Shown here: positions 51,796 through 60,358 of the stretch, piece by piece | Layout of the letters: the number at the start of each line of letters is the position of its first letter | Numbering within the stretch: the stretch's first letter is position 1 | Assembly (NCBI GenBank): GCA_964617645.1 | Contig: CAZTYE010000002.1 | Coordinates: 310,001 to 374,000, forward strand | DNA from: JADJGC01 sp964617645 | Lineage (GTDB): Bacteria; Zixibacteria; MSB-5A5; CAIYYT01 | Length of the DNA: 64,000 bases | Direction of reading: 5' to 3' | Program-made: the position numbers and the translations under genes | The notes under the pieces: model-generated | Database searches by the model: none | What the model was told of the DNA's origin: nothing | The model's input: the letters and a program-made list of their open reading frames with translations, nothing else

Positions 51796-51821
51796 GAATC
51801 GCTATCACATCACCGCAGAGT

Positions 51822-52679
51822 CTACACCTTTACCGGCGCGACTCCGGCCATGTCGCCAACGACATTAACTAATTCAGAGCCGGCCGGAACCACAATCTTG
51901 GTGTTATGCCGCAGCGATTCTTCCAGCGTCTGCAACCGCTTGAGAAGCTGCGCGTTGCCGACGAAGTACTTGTTGGCGGCTTCGTTGACCAGTTGAATCG
52001 CTTGCGCTTGACCTTCGGCCTCGAGAATGCTGGCTTGCCGAATGCCTTCGGCCTTCTTGATCTCGGCGCGTTTAACACCGTCGGCCTGGGTCTCGGCGGC
52101 CGTCGCGAAGTCGATCGCCGCGATCTTTTCGTTCTCCGCTTTGACGACTTTATTCATCGTTTCTTGTACGTCGCGCGGCGGATTGATTTCCTTGAGCTCC
52201 GAACGAACGATTTCGATGCCCCAATTGGCGGTTTCGGTGCGAAGCGTGCGCTGCAGTTCCGAGTTGATCCGGCCGCGCTCGCTGTTGGCCGATTTCAAAG
52301 TCAAAGTGCCGATGATGTTACGCAGCGTCGTGCGCGAGAGCGCGATGATCTGCACGCGGTAACTGTTGACGTTGTACTGCGAGGCCTTGACGCTCTCCTC
52401 ATCCGCCTTCACTTTGAAGTATATTTGCGCATCAACCATCGCGTTGAGATTGTCGTTGGTGATGATTTCCTGCGGTTCGGCGTCCGCCATCTGCTCGGTA
52501 ACGTTGACCGTGTACATCTGCTCGATGATCGGAATGATCCAACTGAAGCCCGGCAGGGCGAAGCGCCGATATTTGCCGAGCCGCTCGATCAGTCCGCGGT
52601 GCGTCGGGCGGACGATGCGAATTCCGATCAGGAAAAAGAAGAGCACGACCCCGCCGGCCGCCCAATAATAGACATTCAT
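51822..52679 (-). CDS. SPFH/Band 7 (stomatin-like) membrane protein
   Basis: The 285-aa product starts at ATG 52679 after GGAGG. One N-terminal membrane helix (AGGVVLFFFLIGIRIV) is followed by the Band 7 domain (RGLIERLGKYRRFALPGFSWIIPIIEQM, TNDNLNAMVDAQIYFKV). A helical coiled-coil region with AEAAQADG-like repeats then leads to the C-terminal NTKIVVPAGSELVNVVGDMAG. It most resembles QmcA/stomatin. Such proteins form large membrane rings and often pair with NfeD, which is not seen here. Confidence 0.93.
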   Translation of the reverse strand: MNVYYWAAGGVVLFFFLIGIRIVRPTHRGLIERLGKYRRFALPGFSWIIPIIEQMYTVNVTEQMADAEPQEIITNDNLNAMVDAQIYFKVKADEESVKASQYNVNSYRVQIIALSRTTLRNIIGTLTLKSANSERGRINSELQRTLRTETANWGIEIVRSELKEINPPRDVQETMNKVVKAENEKIAAIDFATAAETQADGVKRAEIKKAEGIRQASILEAEGQAQAIQLVNEAANKYFVGNAQLLKRLQTLEESLRHNTKIVVPAGSELVNVVGDMAGVAPVKV

Positions 52680-52879
52680 TCTTGCCTCCAACAAACGAAA
52701 GATTATCGACATTGTAGGCAATCTCTGGTCGCTTCGTCAAGCCGATAATTGGAACCGGCAAACGGGGATTCGGTGTACCAGATGAAGGAGAACGGCTTGG
52801 AGCACGGCGGGTCGGGCCGGCTGATGGTCAAGGGCTATCATCCACGCCGTTTTCGCGCCCGGAGGGCCTCCGGTTTGTG

Positions 52880-52907
52880 TTGACAAGAACGTTGAATCGT
52901 ATATATA
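52880..52907 (+). promoter_or_regulatory. Sigma-70 type promoter of pal
   Basis: TTGACA at 52880-52885 and TATATA at 52902-52907 are separated by 16 bp, about 90 bp before the pal start. A GC-rich self-complementary segment (CCGGAGGGCCTCCGG) lies just upstream. Confidence 0.65.
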
Positions 52908-52995
52908 AACGTGTGGAGAATCTCTGGCCGCCGGCTACGGCTGGCGTCGATGAAGTTCGCTTGTGGAAGTTTCTATAGTCCAAGGAGGTAAGAGG

Positions 52996-53502
52996 ATGAA
53001 GAAAGCGCTGATCCTACTGACGATTCTTCTCATCGCCATCGTCGCTGTTGGTTGCGGCAAGAAGGCGCAGGTCGAATCGCCGACGCCGCCGCGCGACAAT
53101 ACTACGACAACACCGTCGACGACGGGCAATGACACCGGAACCGGCGACCGGCCGCCGATCGAAGTTGAAGCGTTGAAGCTGGTCACAATCTACTTCGATT
53201 TCGACAAGTCGAACATTCGTGACGACCAGCGTTCCGGCTTGCGCAGCAATTATGAGTTTCTCAAGGCCAACAGCGACGTGCGCGTTCTGATCGAAGGACA
53301 CTGCGATGAACGCGGCACGGTTGAGTACAACCTTGCGCTTGGCGAGCGCCGGGCGCGCGCGGCGATGGACTATCTCGCCAGTCTCGGCATCTCGCGCGAC
53401 CGCCTGTCGATTATCAGCTATGGCAAGGAACGGCCGGCGGTACTGGGATCCGACGAGTCGGCGTGGTCAATGAATCGAAGAGCCGAATTCGTCCAGAAGT
53501 AA
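52996..53502 (+). CDS. pal: Peptidoglycan-associated lipoprotein Pal
   Basis: The 168-aa precursor starts at ATG 52996, six bases after AAGGAGGT. It has lipobox AVGC (cysteine 20) and a threonine/proline-rich linker. The OmpA-like domain reads IYFDFDKSNIRDDQ, LIEGHCDERGTVEYNLALGERRA and ISYGKERPAV. Pal holds the outer membrane to peptidoglycan and belongs to the Tol-Pal system. tolQ, tolR, tolA and tolB are not in the window, so only the pal-cpoB end of the usual cluster is here. Confidence 0.96.
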   Translation: MKKALILLTILLIAIVAVGCGKKAQVESPTPPRDNTTTTPSTTGNDTGTGDRPPIEVEALKLVTIYFDFDKSNIRDDQRSGLRSNYEFLKANSDVRVLIEGHCDERGTVEYNLALGERRARAAMDYLASLGISRDRLSIISYGKERPAVLGSDESAWSMNRRAEFVQK

Positions 53503-53510
53503 GCCTCGGC

Positions 53511-53541
53511 AAGGGCGGCACAGAGCCGCCCTTTGCGTTTT
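53511..53541 (+). terminator. Terminator or attenuator between pal and cpoB
   Basis: A 9-bp stem (AAGGGCGGC / GCCGCCCTT) with loop ACAGA is followed by TTGCGTTTT. It ends 14 bp before the cpoB start, so it probably lowers cpoB expression relative to pal. Confidence 0.7.
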
Positions 53542-53554
53542 CAGGGAAGAAACT

Positions 53555-54301
53555 ATGCGCCAATCACTTGTCCTCGTAGTCCTTAGCGCTTCCCTCTTGA
53601 TGGTTGGCTGTGCTTCGCGCGGCGAAATCGAGACGATGAAGCGGCAACTCGATTACCTCGAGCGTTCGTCGATGCAGATGCAAGACCGCATCGCCGACAT
53701 GGACTCGCTTTACCGCGAAACGATCGAAAAAAACGTCGCCTATCAGGTTGATCTCAAAACCCAACTGGCAAACTTGATCGACAAGATGGAAATCGTCGAT
53801 AGTCGATTGAACGACATCGACAGCCGCATGAATCAATTGGTCAACCGCCAGCCGGGACGGCAAACCCTCAATCCTACCCAACCGGATCGTCCGGACACGG
53901 GCACGGTTACTCCGGGTCAGGTACAGGTCGATCCGACCAAGATCTTCGACAACGCCATCAAGGACATGAAAAGCGGCAGTTTTGATCTGGCGATTCTGCA
54001 ACTCGACGAACTGCTTAAGCAGTTCCCCGATCATCCGATCAATGACGACGCCCAATACTGGCTGGCCGAATGCTACTACGGCAAGCGCGACTATGCGCGT
54101 GCGATCTCCGAATTCGAGAAGGTCGAGAAAAAATATCCCAAGAGTGACTTTGTAACTCGGGCGTTGTTCAAATTGGCGCGCTCGTACGAAGAAACCGGTA
54201 ACGTTGCGCGCGCCAAACCGATCTTTGAGCGCCTCGTCAAAGATTTCCCCGATTCGTTCGAGGCAAGGCAATCCACCGAGAAGCTCAAGGAACTGCAGTG
54301 A
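53555..54301 (+). CDS. cpoB: CpoB/YbgF-like Tol-Pal associated lipoprotein
   Basis: The 248-aa precursor has lipobox LLMVGC (cysteine 19), a coiled coil at residues 25-95 and a polar linker. TPR repeats follow from about residue 130 (NAIKDMKSGSFDLAILQLDELLKQFPDHP, AQYWLAECYYGKRDYARAISEF, LFKLARSYEETGNVARA). CpoB coordinates outer-membrane constriction with peptidoglycan synthesis in E. coli. There it is soluble; here it is lipidated, as in several other phyla. Pal lies directly upstream. Confidence 0.92.
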   Translation: MRQSLVLVVLSASLLMVGCASRGEIETMKRQLDYLERSSMQMQDRIADMDSLYRETIEKNVAYQVDLKTQLANLIDKMEIVDSRLNDIDSRMNQLVNRQPGRQTLNPTQPDRPDTGTVTPGQVQVDPTKIFDNAIKDMKSGSFDLAILQLDELLKQFPDHPINDDAQYWLAECYYGKRDYARAISEFEKVEKKYPKSDFVTRALFKLARSYEETGNVARAKPIFERLVKDFPDSFEARQSTEKLKELQ

Positions 54302-54798
54302 CCGTAATTAAGGTCGTGACCGCACCGCTGGCGCGACCTTTTCCGTGTCGCGCGTTTTACGACACTGGTGGCGACACCCTCTCTGCCGGTATCAAACAGC
54401 GCGGCGACTTCAAACAAACGATCGAAATCGGCGCCTGCTCGTTCGATCTGACCCGTGACGGCAAGCTGCTGAACATCGATATCTGGGAACCCCGAAAGCA
54501 TTGGAAAGTCGAAGGCGCCCTTCATCCGCCGGAAGATGTCGAGCGCGCCAATGTGATGCTGAGCGCCGATGGCGGTCCGGTGACTCCTAACCCGGAGTTT
54601 GTCACCGATCCTGACCACACGCTCCTCAACCTCAAATTTTGCCGCGAACGTATCGCGCGGTTCATTATGCCGGCAACCTCGCTGCTGTGCGAGGTTAATG
54701 ACGACGGCCTGTTGATCGGCCTCTGGCTGCTGGGTATTATCGACGATATTAATTTCAAGAAGGAGGGCGAGTGGCGGCGGGCGATCAAGGCGGTGTGA
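54298..54798 (+). CDS. Hypothetical protein coupled to cpoB
   Basis: The 166-aa product begins at a GTG overlapping the cpoB stop (GTGA). It has no signal peptide or membrane segment. Strand-like stretches (CSFDLTRDGKLLNIDIW, ERIARFIMPATSLLCEVND, LLIGLWLLGIIDD) suggest a small beta-rich domain, somewhat like DUF2283-type folds, but no family can be named. The translational coupling suggests expression with the Tol-Pal genes. It converges with the MerB-like gene, with 54 bp between them. Confidence 0.6.
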   Translation: MTVIKVVTAPLARPFPCRAFYDTGGDTLSAGIKQRGDFKQTIEIGACSFDLTRDGKLLNIDIWEPRKHWKVEGALHPPEDVERANVMLSADGGPVTPNPEFVTDPDHTLLNLKFCRERIARFIMPATSLLCEVNDDGLLIGLWLLGIIDDINFKKEGEWRRAIKAV

Positions 54799-54852
54799 CG
54801 GCAGATTTCAGTCAATAAGTGGCGGTCACCAGATCGTGATCGGCCCTTTACG

Positions 54853-55530
54853 TCACTTTCGTGAATCGCCAAAGCAGTCAGCTTGTGGATCCCAAAAGTC
54901 GCCTTCCAGACCAAGCCCTGCGAAAATCGTTCGCATTTCATCGGGCTGCGGGCGGCGCGAGTCTACCTGCAATCGCGTCGAGTACCATGTCGTCGCCAAG
55001 ACCCAGAGCTTGCTCATTGTCACCAGGGGCCGAAGCGGGGAATTCCTGGCACGACACCATTCTTGAGCCGAGTCTTCCGACCGGAAGAATAGCATGTTGC
55101 TTCAGGTGAATACGATATCGTCCCACCATTGCGCGGCCGGCACCAGGCAGTGGAAAAGCCAGTCTGAGCTTTCCGGGCCGTCGACTCCGACAACCAGCCG
55201 CAGTCTTTCGAGAGATTGCTCACAACGTGAGTAGACGATTCCCGGTTTGCGTAGTGCGGCGACCACGCCCAGCGCATCCCAAGCGCAGTTCGCGAAATAT
55301 TGCCGCTGGTCCGCAATCACTACATGTTGAGTCGGCACGCCGGAAAACGGCGAAGCCATTCTAATCGTCGCAGCGTCACTCTCCAGCACCAAAAGACGGT
55401 TGGACGCCAAGCGCCGGTAAGCCTCCAGTATCTCGTCGACGCTCGCACCGACTCGCTCTGCGATGGTTCGGGGCGAAGGCGCGATGCCGGTTTCCGCGAA
55501 GTGATGGTAGATCGCAAGCTTGGTGCGCAT
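54853..55530 (-). CDS. MerB-like (organomercurial lyase family) protein; candidate selenoprotein with in-frame TGA
   Basis: The frame from ATG 55530 runs 142 codons to a TGA at 55102-55104. It then continues without another stop for 82 codons to TGA 54853, giving 225 residues if TGA is decoded. An N-terminal winged-helix-like region precedes a MerB domain. C82 and D85 (NCAWD) match catalytic C96 and D99 of E. coli MerB, and C103 matches C117 at the same 21-residue spacing. The TGA is residue 143, 61 after C82, where MerB has catalytic C159 (spacing 63), just before the conserved MLFFRSED. A SECIS-like hairpin follows. MerB cleaves carbon-mercury bonds. A nonsense mutation is the alternative, but both halves are undecayed. 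Confidence 0.72.
55073..55104 (-). promoter_or_regulatory. SECIS-like hairpin just after the in-frame TGA
   Basis: On the minus strand, 19 bases after the TGA, TCTTCC and GGAAGA form a perfect 6-bp stem around loop GGTC. The E. coli fdhF element has the same GGUC loop and 18 bases between UGA and loop. Loop at 55079-55082, stem arms at 55083-55088 and 55073-55078. Confidence 0.6.
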
Positions 55531-55681
55531 ATCGTGATCAAGACGATTCAGAAAGCCTCCAGCAATTGTCAGCTTCTTGAGACACGGCCGACACGAAGAA
55601 ACTACAACTGAACATGCCCGTTACATCAATTTGAACGAGTATCGAAGTCAATAAGTTTCGCTTCTTTGGACGAGCTTGCGT

Positions 55682-56404
55682 TCACTTCGTCAGATTATAA
55701 ATCACCGGCATTTGCCCTTGCCACTTCATCCATTGAGCATCATCAGTAACTAACTCCGCCATGAAATGCGCAACGTTGATGCGGCTGGTCTTACCGGAAT
55801 TGAAGATCGGGCTTCGTGTCGGAGACGGAACGACTTCGTAAGATGTCGCTGAGGGCTCATCGATAAGCGAATCGGGACGAACCACTGCCCATTGAATATG
55901 CGGGTCGCCACGCCCGACTTGACTTCGCAAATACTCTGCCGCTTGCTCGTTGTCCGAGTACGGCGGAAGAAGTAGGCGAATCAAGCCGATCACGCAATGC
56001 TCCGCAATCGACCGCTTCTCATTCAAGCCGCGATTGCGATTGCCGGTTGTATTCATTAGCACAAATCGCACTGGCTCCGTGCGCGCATTGGCTTTGATCG
56101 CGCTGCAAAGCCCTCTGACCGAGTCGGTCACCAGCCGAAGCGGCGGCCCGTAGATGCCTCTCAAACTCAAGGTGTGCCCAAGGCAACACGCGACCGCGCT
56201 GCATCCTTCGATTTCGCTTGCGAGCGTCGCTGGATCGAGTGCCAACACACTTTGCGCCACAACAGTTATGAGCTTGTGCTCGCGCAATTCCGTCGGCAGT
56301 CGTTCCGGCGCGCGCACGAACACCTTCACGGACAGCCCGCGCTTGAGCAATTCAGCGATCAGCAGTTTGCCGGTCGCCCCTGTAGCGCCAACGACAGTGA
56401 TCAT
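55682..56404 (-). CDS. NAD(P)-binding protein of the atypical short-chain dehydrogenase type
   Basis: The 240-aa product begins with a Rossmann motif, VVGATGATGKLLIAELLKRG. This is the GxxGxxG form of NmrA-like and NAD(P)H-binding (SDR_a5 type) proteins. It continues with VFVRAPERLP, SAVACCLGHT and FVLMNTTGN. The catalytic YxxxK pair of classical dehydrogenases is not evident. Members serve as redox sensors or reductases of unknown substrate. It stands alone between the MerB-like gene and ppdK on the same strand. Confidence 0.85.
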   Translation of the reverse strand: MITVVGATGATGKLLIAELLKRGLSVKVFVRAPERLPTELREHKLITVVAQSVLALDPATLASEIEGCSAVACCLGHTLSLRGIYGPPLRLVTDSVRGLCSAIKANARTEPVRFVLMNTTGNRNRGLNEKRSIAEHCVIGLIRLLLPPYSDNEQAAEYLRSQVGRGDPHIQWAVVRPDSLIDEPSATSYEVVPSPTRSPIFNSGKTSRINVAHFMAELVTDDAQWMKWQGQMPVIYNLTK

Positions 56405-56437
56405 GGAGTGATGTTCACTATTTACTACAAAATGTAG

Positions 56438-56460
56438 GGCGGGAGTCTATGACTCCCGCC
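56438..56460. terminator. Strong hairpin downstream of ppdK
   Basis: A 10-bp perfect stem (GGCGGGAGTC / GACTCCCGCC) has a three-base loop. It is 55 bp past the ppdK stop, but a run of T is weak (CTACATTTTG on the minus strand). It may terminate ppdK or be a repeat element. Confidence 0.5.
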
Positions 56461-56514
56461 GCCAATGAGATGAGTGAAGCGCGGACATTGCAGAACAGTC
56501 TGCAAGCCGCATCC

Positions 56515-59500
56515 CTACGCCGTCGACTTGGTGCCGTCGGTCGTGCCGGATTTGGCTTTGATAACGGCCTGCGCCGCCGCAAGGCGCGCTATCGGCACGC
56601 GGTACGGTGAGCAGGAAACGTAATTCAGGCCAACCCGGTTACAGAACTCAATCGAGCTCGGATCGCCGCCGTGTTCGCCGCAGATGCCGACTTTGAGATT
56701 CGGCTTCACCGAGCGGCCTTTCTCCTTGGCCATCTTGACCAAAGCGCCGACACCGGTTTGGTCGAGCGAGACAAACGGATCCTTCTCGAGAATGCTCTTG
56801 TCGTAATAGTAGCGCAGGAACTTGCCGGCGTCGTCGCGCGAGAAGCCCATTGTCATCTGGGTCAAGTCGTTGGTGCCGAAGCTGAAGAACTCCGCCTCCT
56901 GCGCGATTTCATCGGCGGTCACCGCCGCGCGCGGGATTTCGATCATCGTCCCGACGATAAACGGAATCTCGACCTTGTGCTTGCGCTGCACCAGTTCGGC
57001 GACGCGCAGCACGATTTCCCTCTGATTCGCCAGTTCTGTGCGATGGCCGACCAGCGGGATCATGATCTCCGGCAGAATTTTCTTTCCGTCTTTGATCAAC
57101 TCCGCTGCCGCGGTGAGAATCGCCCGTACCTGCATCTCGGTGATCTCCGGATAAGTGATACCCAACCGGCAGCCGCGGTGGCCCATCATGGGATTTTGCT
57201 CATGCAGTTGGTCGATCCGTTCGAGAATCCGCTTGAGCCGTTCGACTTCCTCGGCCTTATCGGGGTCCTTCTCAATCTCCGAGATTTGCTTGCGCACATC
57301 TTCCTCTTTGGGAAGGAACTCATGCAGCGGCGGATCGAGCGTCCGGATCGTCACCGGCAGGCCCTCCATCGCGTCAAAGATGCCCTTAAAATCGGCCTTC
57401 TGGAATGGAAAGAGCCGGTCCAGTGACGTCTGACGATCGGCGGGTGTGGTCGCCAAGATCATCGCTTGAATATGCGGCAGGCGGTTTTTTCCAAAAAACA
57501 TGTGCTCGGTACGACAGAGGCCGATCCCTTCGGCGCCGAATTTGCGCGCCTGAGCGGCGTCGGCCGGCGTATCCGCGTTGGTGCGGATCCCGATTTGCCG
57601 AAGCTCATCCGCCCATTCCATAAACGTCCCGAATTCACCCGACAATTCCGGATCGAGGGTCGGCACTTCGCCCAACATCACCTCGCCGGTCGTGCCGTTG
57701 ATCGTGATAACTTCTTTGTCCTTCACCACCAGCGTGCCGATCGCGAACTGGCGGCGCGATTCGTAGACGCGGATATCTTCGCACCCAACAACACACGGCT
57801 TGCCCATGCCGCGAGCGACGACCGCCGCGTGCGAGGTCATCCCACCGCGCGAGGTGAGAATTCCTTCGGCGGCGATCATGCCGGCGATATCGTCGGGGTT
57901 GGTCTCCATGCGCACGAGGATCGTTTTCTCGCCGCGTTCCGCAAGGCGAACGGCCTCATCGGCGTGAAACACGACCTTGCCGGAGGCGGCGCCGGGCGAC
58001 GCCGCCAGTCCTTTGGCGACAGTCTCCGCCGGGGCATCGGGATCGATGCGCGGATGCAGAAGCTGATCCAGTTCGGTCGGATCGAGACGCATCAGAGCCT
58101 CGTCACGCGTGATCAAAGTCTCCTTGACCATGTCGACGGCGATCTTCACTGCCGCCATCGCGGTACGCTTCCCGGTGCGGGTCTGAAGCATGAACAACTT
58201 GTTTTCTTGAATCGTAAACTCAAAGTCCTGTACATCGCGGTAGTGCGCTTCCAGGCGGGAGGTGATTTCGCGAAGCTGCTTGAACGCCGCCGGCATCACC
58301 TTGGCGAGTTCATTGATCGGCAGCGGCGTGCGGATGCCCGCGACGACGTCTTCGCCTTGGGCGTTCACAAGGAACTCACCGTAAAATTCCTTCTCGCCGT
58401 TGGCAGGATTGCGCGTGAAGCCGACACCGGTCGCGCTGGTGTCGCCCATGTTGCCGAAAACCATGGCCTGCACGTTGACCGCCGTGCCGAGATCGGCGGG
58501 AATGTTGTACTTGGCGCGATAGGTAATCGCTCGCGGCGAGTTCCAACTGCGAAACACGGCATCGCGCGCCATCTGCAATTGATGCCACGGGTCGGTCGGA
58601 AACGGCTCGCCCGACTTGTCGACCACGAGTTTCTTAAACTGCTTGACGATATCCTTTAGATCTTCGATCGAAAGCGAAGCGTCGTGTTTGATCGAGCGCT
58701 GCTTCTTCTTGCGCGTGATCAGCTCCTCGAATTCGTCCTTGTCAATGCCCAAGACGACGTTGCCGAACATCGCGATGAACCTGCGATAAATGTCGTAGCC
58801 GAAGCGCTGATTGTCCGTCTTGGCGATGATCGCTTTGAGCGTGTCGTCATTCAGGCCGAGATTCAGGATCGTGTCCATCATCCCCGGCATCGAGAACTTA
58901 GCGCCCGAACGCACCGAGACCAGGAGCGGATTGTTGTGATCGCCGAACTTGGCGCCCATCGCCTGCTCGACCCGCACCATCGCTTCTTTCATCGTCTTGT
59001 CAAACCAGCGCGGCAGCGCGAGGTGATTATCGTAGAACAACCGACAAGCATCGGTCGTGATCGTGAACCCCGGCGGCACCGGCACGCCGAGCTTGGTCAT
59101 CTCAGCAAGGTTGGCGCCCTTGCCTCCCAGAAGGTCGCGCATCGAGGCGTCACCCTCGGCGCTGCCACTACCAAAAAAGTAGCAGTATTTCAGGTCCGCG
59201 GCCGGGGGGAGCGGTTTCTTCGACTCGGATGCCTTTTCGCCCCGGGATCGTACGCCAATCGTTCTCACTTTTGTCGTTACGACTTCCGTCAGTTTGCGAT
59301 CCTTCGCCGGTTTGACGGGACCCGCTACCGGTTTAGCCACTACTGCCGGTTTGGCCAGCTTGGTCGCGATAGACTTTTTGGCGGGCTTGGCTGCCCGCTT
59401 AGCCTTCGCCGGCGCTGTTTTCTTGCGAGCCGCAACTTTAACGGCCACTTTGGGTTTCGACTTTGCCTTGTGTGCCGCTTTGGCCTTGGTCTTCGCTTTG

Positions 59501-59520
59501 GGTTTCACTTTCGCTGCCAT
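56515..59520 (-). CDS. ppdK: Pyruvate, phosphate dikinase with a lysine/alanine-rich N-terminal extension
   Basis: Residues 111-1001 are a complete PPDK. The ATP-grasp part begins YFFGSGSAEGDASMRDLLGGKGANLAEM. The phosphohistidine domain has GGMTSHAAVVARGMGKPCVVG, and the barrel carries MGHRGCRLGITYPEI, SFGTNDLTQMTMGFSRDDA and the active-site cysteine in GICGEHGGDPSS. The enzyme interconverts pyruvate, ATP and phosphate with phosphoenolpyruvate, AMP and pyrophosphate. The first 105 residues are mostly K, A and P (KAKTKAKAAHKAKSKPK pattern), like histone H1-type tails, and are absent from ordinary PPDK (about 880 aa). A clean ATG lies at 59520; a later start cannot be excluded. Confidence 0.95.
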   Translation of the reverse strand: MAAKVKPKAKTKAKAAHKAKSKPKVAVKVAARKKTAPAKAKRAAKPAKKSIATKLAKPAVVAKPVAGPVKPAKDRKLTEVVTTKVRTIGVRSRGEKASESKKPLPPAADLKYCYFFGSGSAEGDASMRDLLGGKGANLAEMTKLGVPVPPGFTITTDACRLFYDNHLALPRWFDKTMKEAMVRVEQAMGAKFGDHNNPLLVSVRSGAKFSMPGMMDTILNLGLNDDTLKAIIAKTDNQRFGYDIYRRFIAMFGNVVLGIDKDEFEELITRKKKQRSIKHDASLSIEDLKDIVKQFKKLVVDKSGEPFPTDPWHQLQMARDAVFRSWNSPRAITYRAKYNIPADLGTAVNVQAMVFGNMGDTSATGVGFTRNPANGEKEFYGEFLVNAQGEDVVAGIRTPLPINELAKVMPAAFKQLREITSRLEAHYRDVQDFEFTIQENKLFMLQTRTGKRTAMAAVKIAVDMVKETLITRDEALMRLDPTELDQLLHPRIDPDAPAETVAKGLAASPGAASGKVVFHADEAVRLAERGEKTILVRMETNPDDIAGMIAAEGILTSRGGMTSHAAVVARGMGKPCVVGCEDIRVYESRRQFAIGTLVVKDKEVITINGTTGEVMLGEVPTLDPELSGEFGTFMEWADELRQIGIRTNADTPADAAQARKFGAEGIGLCRTEHMFFGKNRLPHIQAMILATTPADRQTSLDRLFPFQKADFKGIFDAMEGLPVTIRTLDPPLHEFLPKEEDVRKQISEIEKDPDKAEEVERLKRILERIDQLHEQNPMMGHRGCRLGITYPEITEMQVRAILTAAAELIKDGKKILPEIMIPLVGHRTELANQREIVLRVAELVQRKHKVEIPFIVGTMIEIPRAAVTADEIAQEAEFFSFGTNDLTQMTMGFSRDDAGKFLRYYYDKSILEKDPFVSLDQTGVGALVKMAKEKGRSVKPNLKVGICGEHGGDPSSIEFCNRVGLNYVSCSPYRVPIARLAAAQAVIKAKSGTTDGTKSTA

Positions 59521-59573
59521 AACTTATCTCATTCCTTGCTTTTATTAACAAATTGGCGCCAATATATACGTTT

Positions 59574-59631
59574 TTAGCCAAAAACAAAAGTGCTGCGGCA
59601 AAATTCCCCGCAGAGAATTTTACGGCAGCAC
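59574..59631 (-). terminator. Rho-independent terminator after the small basic protein gene
   Basis: GTGCTGCCGTAAAATTC and GAATTTTGCCGCAGCAC pair over 15 of 17 bases with an eight-base loop. TTTTGTTTTT follows on the minus strand, 28 bp past the stop of the gene ending at 59660. It insulates ppdK. Confidence 0.85.
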
Positions 59632-59659
59632 CTGATCATCGATAACGTCAGTCGAGTAT

Positions 59660-59983
59660 CTACATGGTGAACATTTTTTCGCCGGCAATGATCTTCTGGA
59701 GAATTTTCAACGTCTTCTCCGCGGGGGAGTGCATGATGTCATGCGTGTTGTAGGTCACGCGTTCCGAATCACGCCGGAACTCCAACGCATTCTTGCCCTT
59801 AGCTCCCGGAGCGCGCTGTTTCTTCTTGTGCAGCAGGTTGTACTGGCGCTGATACTCTTTGGCCTTCTCACGATGCGCCAAATAGTATTGGCGTTGGTAC
59901 TCCTGCCGGCGACGCTTCGCTTCTTCCGGTGATAGCGCTTCTTTGCGCCGACGCCGGGATTTCGTTAACGTTATTTTCGTCAT
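59660..59983 (-). CDS. Small, highly basic protein with YYL-type repeats
   Basis: The 107-aa product follows GGAAGGCGGGG. It is rich in K, R, Q and Y. It contains two copies of a EYQRQYxLxHxxK unit (QEYQRQYYLAHREKAKEYQRQYNLLHKKK), seen in DNA-associated proteins of phages and bacteria. The last 40 residues are less basic. No signal peptide or membrane segment is present, so nucleic-acid binding is plausible but inferred. It has its own terminator and precedes ppdK, whose product also carries a basic tail. Confidence 0.65.
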   Translation of the reverse strand: MTKITLTKSRRRRKEALSPEEAKRRRQEYQRQYYLAHREKAKEYQRQYNLLHKKKQRAPGAKGKNALEFRRDSERVTYNTHDIMHSPAEKTLKILQKIIAGEKMFTM

Positions 59984-60209
59984 CCCCGCCTTCCGTGGCC
60001 TGAAGGTTTCGGTCGCTCAACAAAACAGAAAACCCCAGCATTCTCAGGGTTTCCTCACTCCACTGATGCAACTAATTTAGCGCGTTGCACTTACCGTGTC
60101 AAGGGATTTTTTCGTGTTTTCTGCGTTTTTTTATTGATTTTTTATGCCCTCCCGTAAGTGTCTCAAAATGGCCAACTTTTGTCATCTCCACATTTTAACA
60201 GGGAGGATT

Positions 60210-60344
60210 ATGGCCGATTTTCGTCAGCGCCAATCACGATCTCGCCCAGTAAAAACGCGGGTATGCGCAGTTTCGACCCGAGGCGAAACCCGGAAAATAT
60301 TGCGTCAATATGGACTCGAAGGGGACTCGATGCGCTTGAGCTGA
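60210..60344 (+). CDS. Possible small basic protein of 44 residues
   Basis: GGGAGGATT directly precedes the ATG, a strong ribosome site in an otherwise AT-rich stretch (60050-60210). The product (MADFRQRQSRSRPVKTRVCAV...) is basic and without known motif. It ends 14 bp before the convergent membrane gene. The ribosome site is the main evidence. The AT-rich 200 bp before it probably contain its promoter. Confidence 0.4.
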   Translation: MADFRQRQSRSRPVKTRVCAVSTRGETRKILRQYGLEGDSMRLS

Positions 60345-60358
60345 CGTCGACTTAGGGG

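Noticed and set aside
52782..52886. 34-codon frame starting MKENGLEHGG upstream of pal
   Set aside because: No ribosome site, overlaps the predicted -35 box of pal and shows no protein-like pattern.
54853..55104. MerB-like gene treated as a plain pseudogene
   Set aside because: Possible, but the only lesion is a TGA exactly at a catalytic cysteine, with a SECIS-like hairpin and an undecayed downstream half, so the selenoprotein reading was preferred.
57466..58659. Long plus-strand open frame opposite ppdK (and similar ones at 815-1786 and 28636-29895)
   Set aside because: They mirror real minus-strand genes in a GC-rich genome, lack ribosome sites and show no family motif.
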